This document shows, piece after piece, positions 44,496 to 53,159 of a stretch of 64,000 nucleotides of DNA (within the stretch, counting starts at the first letter, position 1; each line of letters starts with the position of its first letter). The DNA comes from Natronocalculus amylovorans. GTDB lineage: Archaea; Halobacteriota; Halobacteria; Halobacteriales; Haloferacaceae. The DNA is taken from positions 186,001-250,000 of the forward strand of contig NZ_JAKRVX010000002.1 in the NCBI RefSeq assembly GCF_023638035.1, written 5' to 3'. Below the pieces are notes generated by a model. That model ran no database searches. It saw only the letters and a list, made by a program, of their open reading frames with translations, and was not told where the DNA came from. A program made the translations under genes and the position numbers.

Positions 44496-45451
44496 CTGTA
44501 CTCCTCCTGATATCGTTCTCTAACCCACAAACTCAGTAGGTTCATTGCGAGTGTCATTGCAAATAGCGTAATCCCAACTGCGAAGAGGCTCTGATAGCCG
44601 ATCGAGCCAACCGAGACATCACCAGTTCCGATCTGAACCATGTACGCGGTCATCGTCTGAATCTCCGCAAATGGGTTCATTGTGATGTTTGGCTGCATCC
44701 CTGCGGCCAATGTGACCGCCATTGTCTCGCCGATCGCCCGCGAAATCGCGAGAATAAACGCGGCTGTAATACCCGACACTGCTGCTGGGACAACAACCTG
44801 TGTTGAGACCTCGTACTTTGTCGCACCAAGCCCATACGCTGCGTTCCGAAGATGGTCCGGGACGGCACTCATTGCATCCTCCGAAAGCGATGAGACCATC
44901 GGAATAATCATAATCCCGACGACGATCGCGCCTGCAGCTGCATTGAATGTCCCCGTTTCAGGGAAGAACCGTTGTAAGATTGGTGTAATAAACGAGATCG
45001 CAAAGAATCCATACACAATCGTCGGGATTCCTGCAAGCACCTCAAGGGTTGGCTTGATGGTTCGACGAACCCGTGGATCCGCATATTCGGAGAGATAGAT
45101 TGCAGTTGCGGTGCCCACTGGAAGTGCAACGATCGCAGAGCCAACGACGATCATCATTGTCCCCCAAAGCAGTGGTAATACACCATAGCTTCGATCACCA
45201 ATTATCGGTGACCACTCTGTTCCAGTAAAGAATTCAGTGAACGTCACCTGTTGGAACCAGGCGTCGCCAGTGAGTCGATCAATAACAGATGCGCCAAAAA
45301 AGAAGTTGACTGCGCCGTTGACAAGCACTGCGATGATCCCCAGTGTTGTTAGTACGGTAATAAATGCGCAGCCAAAGAATACCCATCGAACGGCCACACT
45401 GGTCCGATGAGACGTCGAGTTCGTTTCACTGGTTAGGTCAATACTGCTCAT
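44492..45451 (-). CDS. pstC: Phosphate ABC transporter permease PstC (set 2)
   Basis: This 319-residue permease has [44 protein letters not shown] and [19 protein letters not shown], nearly the same blocks as the set 1 PstC. It overlaps both neighbours: 4 nt with pstA downstream and 4 nt with pstS upstream (ATGA at each). This overlap is tighter than in set 1, where pstS and pstC are 15 bp apart. Confidence 0.94.
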   Translation of the reverse strand: MSSIDLTSETNSTSHRTSVAVRWVFFGCAFITVLTTLGIIAVLVNGAVNFFFGASVIDRLTGDAWFQQVTFTEFFTGTEWSPIIGDRSYGVLPLLWGTMMIVVGSAIVALPVGTATAIYLSEYADPRVRRTIKPTLEVLAGIPTIVYGFFAISFITPILQRFFPETGTFNAAAGAIVVGIMIIPMVSSLSEDAMSAVPDHLRNAAYGLGATKYEVSTQVVVPAAVSGITAAFILAISRAIGETMAVTLAAGMQPNITMNPFAEIQTMTAYMVQIGTGDVSVGSIGYQSLFAVGITLFAMTLAMNLLSLWVRERYQEEYR

Positions 45452-46479
45452 TGAATTCTCGAAATTGTGTCCTCAAGTGATTCTCTACTCTCATCAACAG
45501 TTAGATCCGGGATTGCGTAGAAGCCAACCCTGCGTGCTGCCCACTGTGTCCATGTGAGCTCCTCGCCGTCCTCAACGACTGACCGATCGGCTCGGTCGTC
45601 AACTTCGGCAAAAAAGAAGCGAAGGTACTCGCGGAACTCCGTTCGTTCGAGTTCATTCGTGTTTACGTATGCAAACATTGGGCGGCTCAGGGGCGTGTAT
45701 TCACCAGACTCAATCGTCTCACGGGTTGGTTCAATACAGCCGTCACCATCATCAATACCAACAAGCTTGAGTTCGTCTTCGTTTTCGTAGTAGTAGCCTG
45801 CCCCACCGAACCCCATCGCATACTCGTTTCCGCGAACACCACGAACGATGACGTTTGTGTCTGGTGTTCCCGAGTAGTCCGATCGAATGGCACCGTATGA
45901 ACCATTTATTGCTTCTGTAAAGTAGTCAAATGTACCTGAAGCAGAATCACGACCATACAGCCGAATCTCCTCGTCCGGCCACTCGTCGTCAACATCGTGC
46001 CACGTTTCGACCTCAGAGTTGGGCTCCCAAATTGCCTGTAGCTGTTCGACAGTGAGACAGTCACACCAATCATTATCGGGATGAACCCAGATTGCAATCC
46101 CATCTAATACAGCCTCAAGTTCAATGAACTCGACACCGTTCTGCTCACAAAGGGCTTGCTCATCGTCTGTTATTTCGCGGCTCGCGTTCTGAATGTGGGT
46201 CTCTCCGGACGCAAATCGTTGAAATCCAGCACCAGTCCCGGACCCTCGAACAGGAATCCGGACGCGATTGTTCCGCCACTGGAACTCCTCTGCAAGTGCA
46301 GCAGCATGTGGGAGAACAGTATTGCTTCCATCAACCCGTATTTCGCCCTCAAGATCTGTTTCATCGCCTCGAACAAGACACCCAGCTAATCCCGCCGTAA
46401 GCGATCCCCCTGCAGCCAAGAGGAACTGTCGCCGTGAACGACTAGAGCTATTGTCATCTCGGGATTGCTCTATATCCAT
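45448..46479 (-). CDS. pstS: Phosphate-binding lipoprotein PstS (set 2)
   Basis: This 343-residue protein begins [25 protein letters not shown], a Tat signal with lipobox LAGC. The binding fold has [43 protein letters not shown] and ECAMGFGG-like [18 protein letters not shown] 46479 is supported by a TATA element at about 28 bp; a longer frame to 46536 is open but lies in AT-rich promoter sequence. It is divergent from the AbrB-PhoU gene. Sequence divergence from PstS 1 suggests different affinity or conditions of use. Confidence 0.93.
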   Translation of the reverse strand: MDIEQSRDDNSSSRSRRQFLLAAGGSLTAGLAGCLVRGDETDLEGEIRVDGSNTVLPHAAALAEEFQWRNNRVRIPVRGSGTGAGFQRFASGETHIQNASREITDDEQALCEQNGVEFIELEAVLDGIAIWVHPDNDWCDCLTVEQLQAIWEPNSEVETWHDVDDEWPDEEIRLYGRDSASGTFDYFTEAINGSYGAIRSDYSGTPDTNVIVRGVRGNEYAMGFGGAGYYYENEDELKLVGIDDGDGCIEPTRETIESGEYTPLSRPMFAYVNTNELERTEFREYLRFFFAEVDDRADRSVVEDGEELTWTQWAARRVGFYAIPDLTVDESRESLEDTISRIQ

Positions 46480-46503
46480 CAATATACTAATAATCCTACG
46501 TTG

Positions 46504-46519
46504 GATAAATACCCTGCTA
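46504..46519 (-). promoter_or_regulatory. pstS (set 2) promoter with TAGCAG element
   Basis: On the minus strand TAGCAG (46519-46514), five bases, then TTAT (46508-46505) lie 26 bp before ATG 46479. Order and spacing match the set 1 pstS promoter at 43154-43168. Confidence 0.5.
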
Positions 46520-46661
46520 TAATATCTATATAGCACTATGTATGATAACGTTACGTTATGTGTGTATATTGATTAAAAATACCCTATATCAGCAGTACAA
46601 GACCTATAACGCCTGTAAAAATAACTATAGTAATTTGACTGCATCTACATACTTGGATAGA

Positions 46662-46672
46662 TTTATTTATTA
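46662..46672 (+). promoter_or_regulatory. TATA box of the AbrB-PhoU gene
   Basis: TTTATTTATTA is centred about 25 bp before the ATG at 46692, so the mRNA should be leaderless. It shares a 212-bp AT-rich divergent region with the second pstS. Confidence 0.55.
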
Positions 46673-46691
46673 GCTGCGTCCACTGTCGACT

Positions 46692-47690
46692 ATGGAGACG
46701 CGGAAAGTCCAAGTGACTGGCGGCTCGACATATACAGTCTCAATACCAAAAAGTTGGGCAACAGAGAATGGTGTGAGTGCCGGGAGCGTTGTTGAGTTCT
46801 ATCCGGAGAGTGACGCGCTATTTTTAACACCGAAGACTGAAAACGAGCGAACAGAAGGGACACTCGATATCAGTGATCTCCACGGAGATGAGCTCACACG
46901 TGCCGTGATGACAATGTATGTAAGCGGATTCGATATCATCGCGCTTGAAGGGGCACGTATTACGACTGATCAACGGCGGACGATCCGCGAATCAACACAA
47001 AGTTTGGTTGGGCTTGAGGTGCTTGAGGAGACAACCGATCGAATCGTTATCCGCGACCTCTTGGACTCATCAGAGCTTTCGATACACAATGCAGTCACCC
47101 GAATGCGTCTCATTTCGCTTTCAATGCTCGATGATGCACTCACTGCACTTTCGACGCTTGATAAAGACCTTGCAGATGATGTCATTCAACGTGACGAGGA
47201 TGTTGATCGACTGTGGATGGTTGTCTCTCGTATTTTTCGATCGACGCTCCGGACGCCGAAAGCAGCCGAAGAGTTGGGACTGCCACGAGAGATCTGTTTC
47301 GACTATCACTCAAGTGCACGCCAGCTCGAACGGGTCGGTGACCACGCAACAAAGATTGCCCACCTGACAAAGAATATCGAGCGCGAGGTTCCAAAAAACG
47401 TCATCGATGCGCTTGATGAGCTTCATATAGACGCTGTCGACGTCATCGACAAAGGGATGGATGCGCTGTTTACCGAAGACAGTAGCGAAGCAACGAAACT
47501 CGCAAACGAAGCCAGAGAAGCCGTCCAAGAGATCGATGCTCACGCCCGAGCGATTGACGAACTGCTCCGTGACTTAGATCCTGCTCGTGCACAGATTCTT
47601 GGATTAATTGTTGATTCGGTTTCTCGCAGTGCAGATTACGGTGGCAATATTGCAGAGACGGCGTTACAGAAGGCAGCACCAACACCGTAA
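46692..47690 (+). CDS. AbrB/SpoVT-domain PhoU family regulator
   Basis: This 332-residue protein joins a swapped-hairpin AbrB DNA-binding domain (METRKVQVTGGSTYTVSIPKSWA, then AGSVVEFYPESDALFL) at residues 1-50 to a linker (about 55-120) and a two-repeat PhoU helical domain (SSARQLERVGDHATKIAHLT and SRSADYGGNIAETAL). Fusion of a DNA-binding fold to PhoU lets it act directly on promoters. Divergence from the second pstS, with a shared control region, points to phosphate-responsive regulation of these clusters. This is inference; direct binding has not been shown here. Confidence 0.9.
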   Translation: METRKVQVTGGSTYTVSIPKSWATENGVSAGSVVEFYPESDALFLTPKTENERTEGTLDISDLHGDELTRAVMTMYVSGFDIIALEGARITTDQRRTIRESTQSLVGLEVLEETTDRIVIRDLLDSSELSIHNAVTRMRLISLSMLDDALTALSTLDKDLADDVIQRDEDVDRLWMVVSRIFRSTLRTPKAAEELGLPREICFDYHSSARQLERVGDHATKIAHLTKNIEREVPKNVIDALDELHIDAVDVIDKGMDALFTEDSSEATKLANEAREAVQEIDAHARAIDELLRDLDPARAQILGLIVDSVSRSADYGGNIAETALQKAAPTP

Positions 47691-47770
47691 CTTCTCTACG
47701 GTACCACCCTTCTTGTTTGTAACTCAGATTGGGGCTCCACCATCTGATTACGAATTGCTCGCTTCGGAGC

Positions 47771-48589
47771 TTACAGATCGGCTCGATCGGCGTGTTGATA
47801 GATGAACTCCCGGAGAAGTTTGCCGGCCAACGCTGCAGTTTGCCCATCATCTCGATCGTTCACTTCAACAACGTCAAACCCATCGCAGAATGGTGCAACG
47901 GTGCGGACGAGGTCTCGCATCTCCCGTGGTGTCATCCCGAAGGGCTCCATCGTTCCAGTCCCTGGTGCAAATCCTGGATCTGCGCCATCAATATCAACCG
48001 AAAGGTAGACTGATCGATCGTCGAATGCAGGTGGATCAGAAAGCCACGACGCAACGTCTTCCGGCGGAACGACTGTCACATCATCTTGTGCTGCCCGATC
48101 CCACTCCTCCGGTGAACCGGTTCGAGCACCAAGAATAATCGCTTCCTCGGCGGTATCTAACACGTGTCGAGTAACACAGGCATGGCTCCACTCGTTTCCA
48201 TCGTAGTTGCTTCGAAGGTCAAGATGTGCATCGAGACAGACGAACACGTCCGGCTCGACGGCCTCGACACCGGCAGCAGTGACGGTGTGTTCGCCACCGA
48301 TCGTCACTGGAATTGACCCATCCCAGACAGCGGCCCTGAGCTCGCTCGCAAGATGATCAAGATATTCGCGGGCAGCAGACCATGCATGGATATCACCAGC
48401 GTCGTGAACAGCTAGTTCGGAAAAAAATGAATCCGTCGTATGGTCGTAATCGTCGTACGTCTCCGAGAAGCGACGGACCCGATCGGGTCCGAATCGCGTT
48501 CCGGGTTGGAATGAGGTCGAGATGTCCAACGGTGCGCCGACGATTACGTAAGAGGCAGCGTCGCGATCGGCGGTCGCACCGGGGAACAT
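47771..48589 (-). CDS. speB: Agmatinase (ureohydrolase family)
   Basis: This 272-residue enzyme hydrolyses a guanidino group. Manganese ligands sit in GGEHTVT, LDAHLDLRSNYD and SVDIDGADPGFAPGTG, and DVVEVNDRDDGQTAALAGKL closes the active site. It abuts aIF5A (TAGATG, no gap). In haloarchaea agmatinase next to aIF5A has been linked to making the hypusine residue from agmatine, so that role is likely. The symbol is by family; substrate is inferred from context. Confidence 0.9.
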   Translation of the reverse strand: MFPGATADRDAASYVIVGAPLDISTSFQPGTRFGPDRVRRFSETYDDYDHTTDSFFSELAVHDAGDIHAWSAAREYLDHLASELRAAVWDGSIPVTIGGEHTVTAAGVEAVEPDVFVCLDAHLDLRSNYDGNEWSHACVTRHVLDTAEEAIILGARTGSPEEWDRAAQDDVTVVPPEDVASWLSDPPAFDDRSVYLSVDIDGADPGFAPGTGTMEPFGMTPREMRDLVRTVAPFCDGFDVVEVNDRDDGQTAALAGKLLREFIYQHADRADL

Positions 48590-48964
48590 CTACACAACCT
48601 TTCGCTGTCCTTCGTACTCGAGGAACTCGATTTCGTCACCGTTTGCGAAGTCCTGGTCGTCTGGAACGCGCATGGTAAACGTTTCGTACGTCGCAAGGTC
48701 CATGACCTGTGCATCGTCGCCGGTAACGGAAACAACCTGTCCCTGTTTTCGCTCAATAATTGGGACCCAGACCTTTGCATCGACGGGCTGGCTCAGGCTT
48801 CGCTTTTTACTATCGAAGACGCCTTTCCCCTCAACACGTGCTTTTGCGCTGCCGTGTTTCCCCGGTTTTGCCGTGCTGTAATGGTTGATTTTACATGGAG
48901 AGTCATCCATCATTACATAGCTTCCTTCTGACAGTTCGCGAACTTGTTTCTGCTCTCTTGGCAT
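48590..48964 (-). CDS. eif5A: Translation factor aIF5A
   Basis: This 124-residue factor relieves ribosomes stalled at proline-rich and other difficult sequences. The N-terminal domain ends in the hypusine loop [11 protein letters not shown], where Lys36 (PGKHG) would be modified. The C-terminal OB-fold domain follows ([19 protein letters not shown]). Length and layout are standard. It is the first gene of a leaderless operon with agmatinase. Confidence 0.97.
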   Translation of the reverse strand: MPREQKQVRELSEGSYVMMDDSPCKINHYSTAKPGKHGSAKARVEGKGVFDSKKRSLSQPVDAKVWVPIIERKQGQVVSVTGDDAQVMDLATYETFTMRVPDDQDFANGDEIEFLEYEGQRKVV

Positions 48965-48988
48965 ACTTCCGAATTCCGTTGGCGACGG

Positions 48989-48995
48989 TATAAAG
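48989..48995 (-). promoter_or_regulatory. TATA box of the aIF5A operon
   Basis: On the minus strand this reads CTTTATA, centred about 28 bp before the aIF5A ATG at 48964. The rest of the 251-bp gap up to 49215 holds no gene I can see; it contains a CGTATAATAG near the DoxX-like gene. Confidence 0.55.
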
Positions 48996-49215
48996 GGATT
49001 GATACGCTCTGAGTGTCGCGTCTAGCTACGCTAAAAACGTGCAGTCACAACTGTCGTGTTAATTTATTCTCTATGGTGAACAATGACCAACTATAATGGC
49101 AAAATATGCAGTATGAGCGCCTGAAACGACTGATATGACTCTTTCGGCGATTACCATTTAGCTGCATTCTCCGGGGTACTTTCACTCTTGAGCGCGTATA
49201 ATAGAGTGAACAGTT

Positions 49216-49749
49216 ATGTCTACATCAGAGACCACCGAACGGGAGTCAGATACAACGGCTTCAACCAGTGGTGGATTCACGGAAGCCCGCGAACGATTTG
49301 ATGCGATCGATCGGCGGATTACAGAGGAGATGACTCGGTGGGGAATTCCGACCCTCCGCGTCGCGCTTGGTATCGTCTTCATCTGGTTTGGTGGTCTCAA
49401 AGTGATCGGGGGGAGTCCAGCCGCAGAGCTTGTGGCTGCAACCGTGTATGTTGTTCCACCTGAGCTTTTTGTACCGGTACTTGGCGTCTGGGAGGTCCTT
49501 ATTGGGCTCTGTCTGCTCTATCGGCCATTAATCCGGGTTGGCATCCTATTGTTGTTCTTCCAGATGCCGGGGACGTTCTTGCCGATACTCCTGCTTCCCG
49601 ATGTCGTCTTCACGACGTTCCCATACGGACTCACCGTTGAGGGACAGTACATCATTAAAAACCTCGTCATCATCGGCGCAGCGCTTGTTGTTGGGGGAAC
49701 CGTCCGAGAAGATGACCCCCGATGGGCACAAGAAGATACTGAAGAGTAG
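49216..49749 (+). CDS. DoxX-like membrane protein
   Basis: This 177-residue protein has a polar N-terminal ~45 residues (STSETTERESDTT), then four helices (TLRVALGIVFIWFGGLKVIG, LFVPVLGVWEVLIGLCLLY, VGILLLFFQMPGTFLPILLL, IIKNLVIIGAALVVGG). The pattern FIWFGGLKVIG and GVWEVLIGL fits the DoxX/DUF417 superfamily. Some relatives are quinol oxidase subunits, others affect redox balance; the role here is unknown. It stands alone and is convergent with the UbiB-type kinase gene. Confidence 0.75.
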   Translation: MSTSETTERESDTTASTSGGFTEARERFDAIDRRITEEMTRWGIPTLRVALGIVFIWFGGLKVIGGSPAAELVAATVYVVPPELFVPVLGVWEVLIGLCLLYRPLIRVGILLLFFQMPGTFLPILLLPDVVFTTFPYGLTVEGQYIIKNLVIIGAALVVGGTVREDDPRWAQEDTEE

Positions 49750-49772
49750 CAGTAGTACTGGAGCAGCCGAAT

Positions 49773-51452
49773 CTATGGCTCATTTTCACGCCGCTCTCGC
49801 ATACTCTGTCGCGTGAACTGTGGACGTGCACGAAGGCCTCGTGGCTCGCGGAACGATTGCCAGAGGAAAAACACCATTGGCACCGTTAACCCTAAGATTG
49901 CAACGGAAATGCGCCACTCACCGGTAAATGCATAAATAATTGATGCAGACAATAGCCCGACAGCGACCAAGATTGAGTATGCAATCCGTTTTGCCAGTTT
50001 ATCCAGGACGTGGTTTGCGTCGTCGATTTGGACATTAACAGTTAGGTTATCTCGCTCAACGGTATCTAAGACACGATCAAGCTTTGGTGGCACAGTAAAC
50101 AGTGCCTGTGTTGTCCGTTGGACCTGCTCTCCGGCCTCTTTTGCGAATCGTTTTGCGGTATCTTCACGGTAGCCTTGCTCCGTGAGATAGTCTGTGGCAA
50201 CTGAAATAAAGTCGAAATCAGGGTCAAGCGTCACACAGACGCCCTCAACAACCGTCGCAACGCGAAGCACAAGTGCAAGGTTACGCGGGAGTCGAAGTGG
50301 GAACTCATAGATCGTTGACTCAACCTGCTCAATAATCTGATTTACACGGTACTGTTCGATATCCTCACCGCGGGCATCTGCGATCGCAAGCTCAAGCACG
50401 TTTGCCATCACTTCGCGATCTGCCTCGGGACTCAGTGTTCCCATCTCAACGAGCGTATCTAAGATTCCACCGATGTCTTGATTTGCAACCGCAATGTAAA
50501 ACTCGACAATTTTATCCTGAATAAACGGGGTAACCGTCCCACTCATTCCGAAGTCGTAAAAGATGATCCGACCGTCTTCATCAATCGCAAGGTTCCCCGG
50601 ATGTGGGTCCGCATGGAAGACGCCGTCTTGAATCATCATCTGGAGATAGATTCGCTGGAGCTCTGTTGCAAGCTCGGTCCGATCGATTCCCTTTGCATCC
50701 AGTGTCTCAATATCGTTGATTTTAGTTCCCGGTAGGTACTCCATCGTGAGCACACGAGCACTTGAGGCATCCTCCCTTGGCGTTGGGATTCGCATCCGGC
50801 TATTGTCTTCAAAATTGGATTGGATCTGATTGAGGATGCGTCGTTCACGGGCGTAGTCCATCTCTTCTCGGATGGTCTTTGCAAACTCATCTGCAAGGCT
50901 ATCCAGCGAAAATGCCTGTCCTTCACCGATAAACCGAACGAGAAGTGGAATGGACCAGCGAAGCACTTTCAGATCGGCTTCAACAAGATCTTCAATTCCT
51001 GGGCGTCGGATTTTCACTGCGACTCGCTCACCCTCAAACTCTGCAAGGTATACCTGTCCGAGGCTTGCACCGCTAATTGGGTCCTGCTCGAATGAGTCAA
51101 ACGTCTCACTAATCGGGCCCAAATCCTCCTCAAGCACCTGTTTTGATTCCTCCCACGGGGCGGGTGGCACGTCATCTTGGAGGCTTGAAAGCACCTCAAT
51201 ATACTGTCTGGGAAGGATATCGGGACGTGTCGAGAGCAGCTGCCCTAACTTGATGAACGTCGGTCCAAGCGTCAAGAGCGTGTCGAGCAGGATCTCTGCT
51301 CTGTGAGTCTGCATCTCTGGGGTAACACGCCGTTTCCCACCAACGATGAGATATTTTCGACGGTCGCGGAGATAGGCAAATATGAGCGGGAAGAACCCGT
51401 AGAAGACGACGAAAAAGCGCCAGTAGGCGCGGAGATTGACCAGCGTCACCAC
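49773..51452 (-). CDS. ABC1/AarF/UbiB family atypical kinase
   Basis: This 559-residue protein starts at GTG 51452. It has the family KxGQ region (TFIKLGQLLSTRPD, residues 68-71 KLGQ), the Ala-rich loop ISGASLGQVYLA in place of the normal Gly-rich loop, catalytic VAVKIRRPG, HADPHPGNLA and the DFG motif YDFGMSG. Two C-terminal helices (about residues 490-530) anchor it. Relatives support ubiquinone synthesis or lipid homeostasis with atypical ATPase activity. Haloarchaea use menaquinone, so its target is open. It starts 6 bp after the Hsp20 gene. Confidence 0.92.
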   Translation of the reverse strand: MVTLVNLRAYWRFFVVFYGFFPLIFAYLRDRRKYLIVGGKRRVTPEMQTHRAEILLDTLLTLGPTFIKLGQLLSTRPDILPRQYIEVLSSLQDDVPPAPWEESKQVLEEDLGPISETFDSFEQDPISGASLGQVYLAEFEGERVAVKIRRPGIEDLVEADLKVLRWSIPLLVRFIGEGQAFSLDSLADEFAKTIREEMDYARERRILNQIQSNFEDNSRMRIPTPREDASSARVLTMEYLPGTKINDIETLDAKGIDRTELATELQRIYLQMMIQDGVFHADPHPGNLAIDEDGRIIFYDFGMSGTVTPFIQDKIVEFYIAVANQDIGGILDTLVEMGTLSPEADREVMANVLELAIADARGEDIEQYRVNQIIEQVESTIYEFPLRLPRNLALVLRVATVVEGVCVTLDPDFDFISVATDYLTEQGYREDTAKRFAKEAGEQVQRTTQALFTVPPKLDRVLDTVERDNLTVNVQIDDANHVLDKLAKRIAYSILVAVGLLSASIIYAFTGEWRISVAILGLTVPMVFFLWQSFREPRGLRARPQFTRQSMRERRENEP

Positions 51453-51458
51453 CCACCG

Positions 51459-51815
51459 TTAGGCGTCGTCGATCGGAATTGGTTGCCCGTCTTCATCGAC
51501 CCGTTTTGGAACTGAAATTTCGAGTACACCGCGGTCCATTGTCGCAGATGCGTTCTCCCCATCTGCGTCGCGTGGCAGTGGGAGTTCTGCATCTAAAAAC
51601 AGTGGTCGGTCCTCACGAACGTAGTGAAACTCCGGTGGAACCGATTTTTCACGCCGGGCATCGACCCGAAGCCGGCCGCTTTCTGCAATAAGATCTGCCG
51701 TATCAGCAGTGACGCCGGGAACGTCAATCACAATACGGTACTCATCGTCAGACTCCAACAGGTCCGCGAATACCGCATCCGGCAGGTCGCGGAGTGCATC
51801 GCGCAGTACAGACAT
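51459..51815 (-). CDS. Small heat-shock (Hsp20/alpha-crystallin) family protein
   Basis: This protein has about 118 residues from ATG 51815 (MSVLRDALRDLPDAVF), the start typical for haloarchaeal members; an upstream ATG at 51857 would add 14 residues. An alpha-crystallin fold is recognisable: YRIVIDVPGVTADTADL, LRVDARREK, PLFLDAELPLP and GVLEISVPKR. Unlike classical Hsp20 it lacks the long N-terminal arm and the IxI motif is weak (QPIPIDD). It sits directly upstream of the UbiB-type kinase gene, so they are probably one operon. Confidence 0.82.
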   Translation of the reverse strand: MSVLRDALRDLPDAVFADLLESDDEYRIVIDVPGVTADTADLIAESGRLRVDARREKSVPPEFHYVREDRPLFLDAELPLPRDADGENASATMDRGVLEISVPKRVDEDGQPIPIDDA

Positions 51816-51908
51816 ATCACTGCATAGGGTCGCCGGGTCGAAAAAGCCCGCGGTCATGCTATTTGTTCACACAAAACGGTTCTGTAAGTTATTCGCACCA
51901 ACCAGAAT

Positions 51909-51915
51909 CTTATAC
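51909..51915 (+). promoter_or_regulatory. TATA box of the moeA operon
   Basis: CTTATAC is centred 27 bp before ATG 51939 and points to a leaderless mRNA starting there rather than at the upstream GTG 51924. Confidence 0.55.
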
Positions 51916-51938
51916 GTACGGATGTGAACGTACAACAT

Positions 51939-53159
51939 ATGACTGAAACCGACAGACGTGAGTCGGGGTTTAAATCACGGACTCGGGTGCAGGCCGCGCG
52001 CGAGAAACTCCTCGCTGCAGTTTCACCACATACCCGGACAGAACCAATCTCCCTTCGATCGGCAGATGGACGTTCCATCGCAGCGACCATTACGGCTCCA
52101 AGTCCGGTTCCAAGCTACGATCGCGCTGCAATGGATGGATACGCTGTTCGTGCACAGGATACATTTGGCGCATCCACCCGATCGCCAAACATTCTCAGAG
52201 AATCCGCCGACGCTGTCGGCCCAAATGAGGCGGTCCGCGTTCACACTGGAAGTGAACTGCCAACTGGTGCAGATGCGGTTGTGATGATCGAACACGTTGA
52301 GACAGTTGGTGCGGAGATAGAGGTCTTTGATGGCGTTGCAGAGCGCGAAAATGTCGGAGAAATCGGTGAAGATGTGACTGAAGGCCAGCCATTATATGAC
52401 CCTGGACACCGGCTCCGGCCATCTGATGTTGGACTGCTGAAATCCGTTGGCGTATTTGAAGTCGATGTGTACGATCGACCCACAGTCGGTGTTATTCCGA
52501 CCGGTGAGGAGTTAGTTGAGGCAAACCCGCAGCCCGGAGAGGTCATCGAAACAAACGGATTGACAGTCTCACAGCTTGTCCAGCGGTGGGGCGGTGACGC
52601 AACATACAGAGACATTGTCACAGATGATGAGAATGCGCTTCGTGCTGCGGTTCAACGTGACCTCACCAAAGATGTGATTGTCACGACAGGCGGCTCTTCA
52701 GTTGGGGAACGAGATCTTATCCCTGAGGTTGTCTCCAAACTTGGTGAGGTACTTGTCCACGGTGTTGCACTCAAACCGGGACATCCGGTTGCACTTGGTA
52801 TCGTTGAGGAGACACCGGTGATCATGCTGCCGGGGTATCCAGTCGCCTGTATTATCAATGCAATGCAGTTCCTTCGACCAGTGCTCAAACATGTCGGTAA
52901 TCTTCCGATAGAACCCACTCCAACCGCAGCCGCGACGCTCTCACGAAAGATTCCCAGTGAACCTGGTACACGGACATTTGCTCGCGTCAGGACCGAACAA
53001 ACAGACGACGGACTGGCAGCAACACCAACCCGCGCAAGCGGCTCAGGCGTCCTCTCAAGTGTTGCACTTGCAGACGGCTGGGTTGTGGTTCCGGAAGACA
53101 GAGAGGGATACGGAGCAGGAGAAACGGTTGCAGTTGAAAACTGGGAGGCGCTACCATGA
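51939..53159 (+). CDS. moeA: Molybdopterin molybdenumtransferase MoeA (first copy)
   Basis: This 406-residue enzyme inserts molybdate (or tungstate) into adenylylated molybdopterin. Characteristic blocks are SYDRAAMDGYAVRAQDT, GSELPTGADAVVMIEH, VIPTGEELVEANPQPGEV, the cofactor-binding VTTGGSSVGERD, VALKPGHPVALG and LPGYPVACIINAM. All key acidic residues look present. ATG 51939 is preferred over GTG 51924 because of the TATA spacing. It overlaps the second moeA by 4 nt, so both are made together. Confidence 0.94.
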   Translation: MTETDRRESGFKSRTRVQAAREKLLAAVSPHTRTEPISLRSADGRSIAATITAPSPVPSYDRAAMDGYAVRAQDTFGASTRSPNILRESADAVGPNEAVRVHTGSELPTGADAVVMIEHVETVGAEIEVFDGVAERENVGEIGEDVTEGQPLYDPGHRLRPSDVGLLKSVGVFEVDVYDRPTVGVIPTGEELVEANPQPGEVIETNGLTVSQLVQRWGGDATYRDIVTDDENALRAAVQRDLTKDVIVTTGGSSVGERDLIPEVVSKLGEVLVHGVALKPGHPVALGIVEETPVIMLPGYPVACIINAMQFLRPVLKHVGNLPIEPTPTAAATLSRKIPSEPGTRTFARVRTEQTDDGLAATPTRASGSGVLSSVALADGWVVVPEDREGYGAGETVAVENWEALP

